Notes under the pieces: model-generated
The model's input: the letters and a program-made list of their open reading frames with translations, nothing else
Told to the model about the DNA's origin: nothing
Database searches by the model: none
Part shown: positions 57,870-64,000 of the stretch, piece after piece
Numbering within the stretch: position 1 is the stretch's first letter
Layout of the letters: each line of letters begins with the position of its first letter
NCBI GenBank assembly: GCA_002390845.1
Contig: DGQT01000106.1
Span: forward strand, 62,001 to 126,000
Reading direction: 5' to 3'
DNA length: 64,000 nucleotides
Origin: Chitinophagaceae bacterium UBA4407
GTDB lineage: Bacteria; Bacteroidota; Bacteroidia; Chitinophagales; Chitinophagaceae
Position numbers and translations under genes: made by a program

Positions 57870-60800
57870 ATGAAAATAACTGATTTCGCTGTAAAAAATT
57901 ACCAGTTCACACTCATTGTATTTGTGATGCTGATTGCCATTGGCGTTAACTCATTGCTGAATATGCCCCGCGGTGAAGATCCCGATTTTGCCGCACCCGA
58001 GTTTAATATTGTTGTAATATATCCCGGCACAAGCCCCAAAGATATGGAGCAACTTGTGGTTGATAAGATCGAGAAAAAAGTGAATGAACTGGATGATATA
58101 AAAAAGGTTGTTTCTGTAATTAATGATGGCCTTGCAACAATAGACGTGGAGTTTAAATACGAAAGCGATCCAGACAAAAAATACCAGGACCTGGTACGTG
58201 AAATGGATGCCATACGGCCAGACTTGCCAAAAGATATTCTTGATATTACCATTTATAAATTCAGCCCAAGCGATGTAAATATTTCACAGATTGGGTTAAT
58301 GAGTGAGACTGCGCCATACAGCGATCTGGAATCGTGGAGCAAGAAATTAAAAGAGCGCCTGGAAAAAATAAAATCGCTGAAGAACGTTGATAACTGGGCG
58401 TTTCCGCAACAACAGGTACGCATCTCATTGAATCTGGAAAAGATGAGCCAGAACAGGATTCCATTGAATCGTGTGATTGGCGCCATACAAAGTGAGAATG
58501 TGAATATTCCCGGTGGCAGTATTGATATGGGATCTAAAAAATACAACATTAAAACCAGCGGCGATTATAAAACAATTGATGAAATCAGGAACACTATCGT
58601 TACAAGCATCAACGGTAAAACGGTATATGTAAAAGATATTGCTGATGTATCTTTTGATTACGAAGAACAAAATTATATAGCAAGGCTGAATGGCAAACGT
58701 GGCGTATTTGTTACTGCCAGCAGAAAGATGGGAACAAACATTTTTGATGTAGAAAAGGAGATGCAGCCAGTACTTGATCAGTTTCAAAAAGACCTGCCCA
58801 AAAGCATCACTTATAACCAGAGCTTCAATAATGCAGAGAGTGTGCACAACAGGCTGGATGGTTTTAGTATTGACTTTGCCATTGCTATCTTTCTTGTATT
58901 GTTAACCCTGCTGCCATTGGGTTTCAGGGCAAGTATTGTGGTGATGATTTCTATTCCTTTATCGCTTGCAATTGGATTATTCATGCTGGATATGTTTGGC
59001 TTTACTATTAATCAATTAAGTATTGTTGGCCTTGTGGTAGCACTTGGTTTATTGGTTGACGATAGTATTGTGGTGGTAGAAAATATTGAGCGTTATATGC
59101 GTATGGGTTACAGCAAACGAGATGCAGCAATGGCCGCTACAAAACAAATTGGCCTGGCAGTCATTGGCTGTACAGCCACGCTCATATTTGCATTTCTGCC
59201 CTTACTTTTTTTACCTGAAGGTGCCGGAGATTTTATAAGAAGTTTACCTGCAGCAGTAGTTACAACTGTATTGGCATCGTTGTTTGTTTCCTTAACAATA
59301 ATTCCCTTTTTATCGAGCAGAATTTTAAGCAATCATGCAAGTGCTGACGGAAATATTTTTATGCGTGGTCTAAAGAAACTCATTAGCGGGTCATATAGAA
59401 AATTATTACATCGTGCTTTATCAAACCCGGTTACTACACTGCTTGTTGCTTTAATAATTTTCGCAGGCGCAATAGCGTTGGTTCCGGTTGTTGGGTTTAG
59501 TGTATTCCCCGCATCAGAGAAACCAATGTTCATGATAAACATTGAAACACCAATCGGTACAAGCCTGTCAACTACTGATTCTGTTGCAAAACAAGTTGAA
59601 GCAAATATTAAAACACTTCCTGATCTTAAGAATTATGCAAGCAATGTTGGTCATGGAAATCCAAGGATCTATTACAATGTAATTTCTCTGGGTAATGCAG
59701 ATAATAAAGCACAAATTTTTGTGCAGCTGAATAATACGGCACCACCTGAAAAAAGAAAAATAATAGATGAGCTTCGCTTAAAATTCAAAGATTATCCCAA
59801 TGCAAAAATTGAAGTAAAAGACTTTGAACAGGGTCCGCCCGTGGAAGCACCAATCGCAATTCGTTTATTCAGTGAAGACCTGGATACCTTACGGGCATTG
59901 TCTTTCCGCGTAGAGGCATTATTGAATAAAACGGAAGGAACCATGTATGTGAATAATGATCTTACTACCTTAAAAACAGATATACAGGTAAAAGTAAATA
60001 AACAAAAAGCTGGCATGTATGGCGTAGCCATAAGTGAGATAGACCGAACCATCCGCATGGCAGTAACAGGTTTAAACATTGGCAGCTTTCGTAAAGAAAG
60101 TGGCGATGATGACAATGATTATAATATCAACATTACATTGCCGCACCAAGGCAAACAAACTTTTGATGTGTTTAAGAAAATATATGTGGCTTCTTATAAC
60201 GGCGCATTAATACCATTGAACCAGCTGGCTGATATTCAATTTCAAACATCGCCAACAACAATTAAACATTATGACAAAGACCGCTATACAGTAGTAACTG
60301 CATTCGTACAAAATGGTTATAACACTGCAAAAGTTACCGATGGTTTTCTAAAAGAACTCAATAAAATGCAGTTCCCAAAAGGGGCATCGTATATCGCTGC
60401 TGGTGATATTGAAGCAAGTCAGAAAAGCTTTGGTGGGCTTGGTACCATCATCCTCATTACCATCTTTGGTTTGCTTGGAATATTGATCCTAGAATTTAAA
60501 ACTTTTAAAGGAACACTCATTGTTTTATCAGTAATTCCATTGGGCATTATTGGTGCCGTTAGCGCACTTTTAATATCAGGCAATACATTTTCTTTCGTTG
60601 CCGTAATTGGTTTAATAGCACTTATTGGCATAGAAGTAAAGAACTCCATATTGTTGGTTGACTATACCGATCAACTGCGCAGAGATGGTAAAAGTATTAA
60701 CGAAGCCATTGAAGAAGCAGGCGAAACGCGGTTCATCCCCATCATACTTACAACGCTTACTGCCATTGGTGGTTTAACGCCTTTGGTACTGGAAAGTAAT

Positions 60801-60917
60801 CCGCTTTATTCGCCACTGGCACTGGTAATTATTGGTGGGCTAATCAGTTCAACATTGTTAACAAGAGTAGTAACACCTGTGCTTTATAAATTATTGGCAC
60901 CGCGTGTTATACATTAG
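57870..60917 (+). CDS. RND-family multidrug efflux pump
   Basis: 1015 residues, AcrB-type. Twelve transmembrane helices; the proton-relay Asp pair is in GLLVDDSIVVVENIERYMRM (helix 4). The repeat-related second half has LIGIEVKNSILLVDYTDQLR. N-terminus MKITDFAVKNYQFTLIVFVM and the RGEDPDF motif fit the efflux RND group of Bacteroidota. Works with the TolC and MFP proteins upstream, under the TetR repressor. Substrates unknown. Confidence 0.95.
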   Translation: MKITDFAVKNYQFTLIVFVMLIAIGVNSLLNMPRGEDPDFAAPEFNIVVIYPGTSPKDMEQLVVDKIEKKVNELDDIKKVVSVINDGLATIDVEFKYESDPDKKYQDLVREMDAIRPDLPKDILDITIYKFSPSDVNISQIGLMSETAPYSDLESWSKKLKERLEKIKSLKNVDNWAFPQQQVRISLNLEKMSQNRIPLNRVIGAIQSENVNIPGGSIDMGSKKYNIKTSGDYKTIDEIRNTIVTSINGKTVYVKDIADVSFDYEEQNYIARLNGKRGVFVTASRKMGTNIFDVEKEMQPVLDQFQKDLPKSITYNQSFNNAESVHNRLDGFSIDFAIAIFLVLLTLLPLGFRASIVVMISIPLSLAIGLFMLDMFGFTINQLSIVGLVVALGLLVDDSIVVVENIERYMRMGYSKRDAAMAATKQIGLAVIGCTATLIFAFLPLLFLPEGAGDFIRSLPAAVVTTVLASLFVSLTIIPFLSSRILSNHASADGNIFMRGLKKLISGSYRKLLHRALSNPVTTLLVALIIFAGAIALVPVVGFSVFPASEKPMFMINIETPIGTSLSTTDSVAKQVEANIKTLPDLKNYASNVGHGNPRIYYNVISLGNADNKAQIFVQLNNTAPPEKRKIIDELRLKFKDYPNAKIEVKDFEQGPPVEAPIAIRLFSEDLDTLRALSFRVEALLNKTEGTMYVNNDLTTLKTDIQVKVNKQKAGMYGVAISEIDRTIRMAVTGLNIGSFRKESGDDDNDYNINITLPHQGKQTFDVFKKIYVASYNGALIPLNQLADIQFQTSPTTIKHYDKDRYTVVTAFVQNGYNTAKVTDGFLKELNKMQFPKGASYIAAGDIEASQKSFGGLGTIILITIFGLLGILILEFKTFKGTLIVLSVIPLGIIGAVSALLISGNTFSFVAVIGLIALIGIEVKNSILLVDYTDQLRRDGKSINEAIEEAGETRFIPIILTTLTAIGGLTPLVLESNPLYSPLALVIIGGLISSTLLTRVVTPVLYKLLAPRVIH

Positions 60918-60922
60918 AAAAT

Positions 60923-61085
60923 TATTGGCCGGGCATAAGTTCTTTGTTGCATCGTTCCTTGCGTCGCACACTTGTACGTCTTGAACTTCGGTCGACTGTT
61001 GACCGTCGACTGTCGACCGATAATCCGAACGTACAAGAGTGCGACGCAAGAAAAGCTTCATAGATGTTCAACTGTTTGGGCAATA
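60923..61085. repeat. Complete gene-boundary element with inverted GTCGAC loop
   Basis: L arm TTGGCCGGGCATAAGTTC to TTGCGTCGCACACTTGTACG; loop 60989-61019; R arm CGTACAAGAGTGCGACGCAAG to ACTGTTTGGGC. The flanks of the loop (AACTT and ATAATCCGAA) are also exchanged relative to 54271, so this copy is in the opposite orientation. Confidence 0.9.
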
Positions 61086-61122
61086 AAAAAACATATAAAT
61101 AAAACAATTAAAAAAATATACA

Positions 61123-62055
61123 ATGAAATTACATACCATTCTTGGTGCAGGCGGCGCAGTTAGCAACCAGTTATTACCTGTATTACTTAAGAACAACGAA
61201 AGAGTAAGACTGGTATCGAGACGGGCACAACCACTGGCAAATGTAGAAGCAGTTGCTGCAGATGTTACCGACTACCAGCAAACATTGCATGCCATAAAAG
61301 GATCGTCTGTTGTGTATCTTTTGGTGGGCCTTACATACGATATAAAAGTGTGGCGCGAAAGCTGGCCAAAAATTATGACCAACGTAATTAATGCCTGCAA
61401 AGAAACGGGTAGCAAGTTGATATTTTTTGATAACGTTTATATGTATGGAAAAGTTTCTGGCGAGATGACTGAAGAAACGCCATTTAATCCCAACAGCAAA
61501 AAAGGCGAAGTAAGAGCCGCAATTGCAACACAATTATTGAGCGAAATGAAAGCCGGAAATATTGAGGCGTTAATTGCAAGATCAGCAGATTTTTATGGTC
61601 CTGTTGGCTTTGAAACAAGCGTGCCCAATATGCTCGTATTTGCAAATTTAAAAAAAGGAAAAAAGGCACAGTGGTTGGTAAATGCAAAGCTACCACATTC
61701 GTTTACTTATGTTCCCGACGCAGCAAACGCATTATACATATTGGCAAATGATATTAAAGCATTTGGCCAAACATGGCATTTGCCTACGTCGCAGGAGATC
61801 ATTACCGGCGAGTTGTTTATTAAACAGTCTGCTGCTGCCATGAACGTGGAGAATAAATACAGCATACTTCCGGTTTGGATGATGCAGCTTGCGGGGCTTT
61901 TTAATAAACCCATAAAAGAATCTGTTGAAGTGGTTTACCAGAGCGGGTTTGCGTATCATTTTAATTCGGTGAAATTCAACACTGCTTATGTTTTTAAACC
62001 AACAACCTATCACGATGGAATTGTTGAAACTGCAAAATGGACACTGGAACAATAA
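61123..62055 (+). CDS. NAD-dependent epimerase/dehydratase-family protein
   Basis: 310 residues, extended SDR. The N-terminal nucleotide-binding motif is ILGAGGAVSNQLLPVLL, where GAGGAVSNQ stands for GxxGxxG (the last Gly is Asn-Gln). An active-site-like FFDNVYMYGKVSGEMTEETP (Tyr-x-x-x-Lys as YMYGK) follows. This resembles the atypical NAD(P)-binding family near NmrA/YeeZ. Substrate unknown. Single-gene unit after the RND operon. Confidence 0.85.
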   Translation: MKLHTILGAGGAVSNQLLPVLLKNNERVRLVSRRAQPLANVEAVAADVTDYQQTLHAIKGSSVVYLLVGLTYDIKVWRESWPKIMTNVINACKETGSKLIFFDNVYMYGKVSGEMTEETPFNPNSKKGEVRAAIATQLLSEMKAGNIEALIARSADFYGPVGFETSVPNMLVFANLKKGKKAQWLVNAKLPHSFTYVPDAANALYILANDIKAFGQTWHLPTSQEIITGELFIKQSAAAMNVENKYSILPVWMMQLAGLFNKPIKESVEVVYQSGFAYHFNSVKFNTAYVFKPTTYHDGIVETAKWTLEQ

Positions 62056-62160
62056 TTTTTAGTCGGTTCAGGCTAAAGAAAAATTGTTGTTAAAGTGGAT
62101 GAACTGCATATTGTAAATCTTTTTCTGGAACGTTTATTTCTGTGCAAACAAAAACATTTT

Positions 62161-62394
62161 ATGAGGAGCGAATACCGTAAACTGAAAACAATTATGAAGA
62201 AAAATCTCAATGTCGATTTTTCAAAAAATGAGCTTCAAAAAAACCTTTCAACTGATTTTGGTTTTGCCAATTGGGAAGTAGATTACCTGCTTGCAAAAGT
62301 AGAAACGGAGTTTAATATAAACCTTGTTGCATTAAATGACACAAGCAATGTTACCGTAAATCATTTGCTGCAGCAGATTAGAAAACCGGCTTAA
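62161..62394 (+). CDS. Acyl-carrier-protein-like protein without the carrier serine
   Basis: 77 residues from the ATG at 62161; a GTG at 62095 and an ATG at 62194 are alternatives. The stretch STDFGFANWEVDYLLAKVET EFNI matches the ACP helix II region (normally DLGxDSLxxVELxxxLExxFxI), and VNHLLQQI matches the last helix. The phosphopantetheine Ser of the DSL motif is replaced by Asn (FANW). It may be a degenerate ACP with a structural or regulatory role. ACP homology is inferred from pattern alone. Confidence 0.55.
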   Translation: MRSEYRKLKTIMKKNLNVDFSKNELQKNLSTDFGFANWEVDYLLAKVETEFNINLVALNDTSNVTVNHLLQQIRKPA

Positions 62395-62397
62395 TAT

Positions 62398-63564
62398 TTA
62401 TTCAAGTATCGGGTGCCTTTCAAAAGGGAATTTATTATCGAATATAAAACGGTAAGTAATCATCTTCCTGCTTTGGCGGGCCCCAAGGCTTTTATAAATA
62501 TTAATCATCTTTGGGTTCCAGTCTCCGGCCCAGCCCATCTCATAAGTTTCGTACCAGCCCTTACCCTGTACCAGCAATGCGCATTCCTGAATCATAAAAC
62601 TGTCTATGCCAAGTGCCTGATATTTTGGAACAATACCAAAGGCGATGCCCGTTAATCTCTTACATGTGCCACGCTTCTTCATTAACAGTAATCTTAGCTT
62701 TTCAATAATGCCCAGTTTACCGTTGAAGTGTTTAAAATACTGGTTAATATCTGGTATGTTGATAAACATGGCAATGGGCTCATCTTTGTAATAGGCAAAC
62801 CAAACCATCCGCGGATCCATGATGGCTTTCATTTTATTGAAGAGCTTCATTACCTGTTCCTTTGTTATTTCTTTTGCCTCGCCATGCTGCGCCCATGCAG
62901 CATTATAAACTGTAGCAAATTCTTCTGCATGTTTCTCTAGATTTTTTATATCAATATGCCTTGCTTCGTAACCGGGCTTAGCTTTAAATTTTGCATAACG
63001 CTCTGCAAAGCGATCGGGTAATTTATCGTCAACCCCCATCCTGTACCAATACTGGTTATAATAATTTTTAAAACCATAGCCATCAAAAAGTTGATCGTAG
63101 TACGGTGGATTATAAGGCATGCCGTACATGGGTTCATTTTCAAAACCTTCTACCAATAGTCCCCACCATTTATCGCGGTCGCCAAAATTAATTGGTCCAT
63201 CCATTGCATCCATGCCTTTGCTTTGCAGCCATTGTTTTGCTGCATCGAATAATTGATTTGCCACTGACTGATTGTTGATGCAATCGAAAAAACCAATACC
63301 CCCTGTGGTAAATTCAGTTCCTTTATTAATGTATTTGGAATGTGTAAAAGCGGCTATGCGGCCCATGAGTTTGCCATCGTCGTCTTTTAATATCCAGCGT
63401 TTTGTTTCGCCGTATTTGGCATGCTTGTTTTTTTCGGGATTGAACACATCGTCTACTTCACTATCAAGCGGGCGGATGTAGTTTGGGTTGCCTGCGTTCA
63501 TGAGCACATTCACCTTAATAAATTGTTTTGCTGTAGAAGCATTGCTCACTTCAATCAATTGCAT
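62398..63564 (-). CDS. GNAT-superfamily acyltransferase-like protein
   Basis: 388 residues, cytoplasmic. It has MGRIAAFTHSKYINKGTEF, the strand-rich GGIGFFDCINNQSVANQLFD with a GPINFGDRDKWWGLLVEGFE block, and a C-terminal half with AFGIVPKYQALGIDSFMIQE, where QxxG/A is the coenzyme A loop. This fits a large double-GNAT-like family common in Bacteroidota. Substrate unknown. Convergent with the ACP-like gene with only a 3-base gap. Confidence 0.82.
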   Translation of the reverse strand: MQLIEVSNASTAKQFIKVNVLMNAGNPNYIRPLDSEVDDVFNPEKNKHAKYGETKRWILKDDDGKLMGRIAAFTHSKYINKGTEFTTGGIGFFDCINNQSVANQLFDAAKQWLQSKGMDAMDGPINFGDRDKWWGLLVEGFENEPMYGMPYNPPYYDQLFDGYGFKNYYNQYWYRMGVDDKLPDRFAERYAKFKAKPGYEARHIDIKNLEKHAEEFATVYNAAWAQHGEAKEITKEQVMKLFNKMKAIMDPRMVWFAYYKDEPIAMFINIPDINQYFKHFNGKLGIIEKLRLLLMKKRGTCKRLTGIAFGIVPKYQALGIDSFMIQECALLVQGKGWYETYEMGWAGDWNPKMINIYKSLGARQSRKMITYRFIFDNKFPFERHPILE

Positions 63565-63676
63565 ACAAATCGCTTTTTGCGAATGTAAGAATGAATGTTG
63601 AATGATGAATTATGAGTTAGGAATTAGGTGTTAAGAATTGGGAATTAGGTAGATGTGTTTTGTTGCTGAAGAATGT

Positions 63677-63740
63677 TCTGAACGTACAACAGTGCGACGC
63701 AACGAAGCATTATAGTAGCAATGCAGCCTGGCTCAAAAAA
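63677..63740 (-). repeat. Gene-boundary repeat, R arm
   Basis: CTGAACGTACAACAGTGCGA, CGCAACGAAGCATTATAG and the tip CAGCCTGGCTCAAAAAA. It is the last arm in the window and lies upstream of the GNAT-like gene. Just before it (63600-63650) is a low-complexity GAATTAGG/GAATTATG stretch. Confidence 0.83.
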
Positions 63741-63823
63741 CGATAAATTCAAAAATTTACAGGGGATAAAATTACTGTCAGCAAGCTTTTGGCAAACTGT
63801 TTTTTAAAGGCTGTTACCAAAGT

Positions 63824-64000
63824 TTAGTTGCAAACTTTATCGGCACAGCAACTGCTGGCAAAGGCTTCCGGCTTGGCTTTGAAGGCAAAGCCCATACCCA
63901 GTATGTAACCCATTGCTTCGCGTAAAGCATCATTACTTTTAAACTGCGGGTTGGTGTTAATGTCTGCATGCACTTCCATATCCACATCGTACTGTATAAA
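63824..64000 (-). CDS. Unrecognised protein, C-terminal fragment cut by the window edge
   Basis: A minus-strand frame is open from the window edge to a TAA at 63824, giving 58 residues ending SSCCADKVCN. It reads QYDVDMEVHADINTNPQFKS then DALREAMGYILGMGFAFKAK. Codon use looks like that of neighbouring genes and a repeat-arm tip (63740) lies about 85 bases beyond the stop, as for real genes here. No family recognised; the start is outside the window. Confidence 0.6.
   Translation of the reverse strand, partial: FIQYDVDMEVHADINTNPQFKSNDALREAMGYILGMGFAFKAKPEAFASSCCADKVCN

Noticed and set aside
2415..63740. The dispersed arms as a CRISPR array
   Set aside because: Copies are kilobases apart, in both orientations and between genes, with no regular spacers and no cas genes.

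Overview
The window comes from a Bacteroidota chromosome, most likely a member of the Chitinophagaceae or a close relative. The support is: a secreted protein with a C-terminal type IX secretion sorting domain; promoters of the TTTG / TAnnTTTG type; a DUF3078 protein; a YtrA-type GntR/ABC operon; the Nfu, PurF and HemW variants usual in this phylum; and moderate-to-low GC with very AT-rich gaps. Assignment below phylum is inference. Most genes are housekeeping or metabolic. No phage, plasmid backbone, CRISPR array, rRNA operon or transposase was seen.

Layout. 1-2.4 kb: C-terminal part of a DUF2126 transglutaminase-like protein. 2.5-5.3 kb: GntR-controlled ABC operon. 5.6-9.7 kb: guaB, rbfA and an MsbA-like ABC exporter. 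9.9-15.5 kb: polyamine ABC transporter (potD, potB, potC, potA) and an aldehyde dehydrogenase. 15.7-27.3 kb: a light and carotenoid island with a photolyase-like protein, a flavin reductase-like protein, a DUF2256 zinc ribbon, a CarH-like MerR regulator, an ECF sigma factor, crtI, crtB, idi, a second CrtI-type desaturase, cruF-like and crtZ. 27.5-33 kb: purF, an FMN reductase, two pirins, YceI and MarR. 33-43.6 kb: an L,D-transpeptidase-like secreted protein, rarA, a PhyH dioxygenase, a T9SS cargo protein, a DUF1080 protein, an omega-amidase, nagA and hemW. 43.4-54 kb: an Omp85-like protein, ArsC-like, Nfu, two NTF2-like paralogs, pnuC, a TPR protein, a NadR-type kinase, a lone DppC-type permease, an Lrp regulator, a tRNA-like RNA gene and a DUF3078 protein. 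54.5-61 kb: a TetR-controlled TolC/MFP/RND efflux operon. 61-64 kb: an epimerase, an ACP-like protein, a GNAT-like protein and the 3' end of one more gene.

The most unusual feature is a dispersed intergenic repeat. About 60-bp arms with a GC-rich tip (GCCGGGC type) and a core like TTGCGTCGCACTCTTGTACG occur about 38 times in 64 kb. Arms come in two orientations (L, core on the + strand; R, core on the - strand) that alternate along the window in 31 of 37 neighbouring pairs. The GC tip always faces the adjacent gene, often within about 30 bases of it. Seven L/R pairs sit close together as roughly 160-220 bp inverted-repeat elements; other pairs are separated by one or more genes. Three core variants and recurring spacer sequences show that these are related copies.

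A second striking object is a 172-nt RNA gene at 52980-53151. It has a tRNA acceptor stem, a Leu-like D-arm, a perfect T-arm and its own terminator, but an abnormal anticodon loop and about 100 nt in place of the variable region.

Four regulators (TetR, MarR, MerR/B12 and GntR) have matching palindromic sites at the promoters they probably control, so local circuits can be read from sequence. These cover TetR control of the efflux operon, MarR control of YceI-pirin, and a MerR-sigma pair for carotenoid synthesis.
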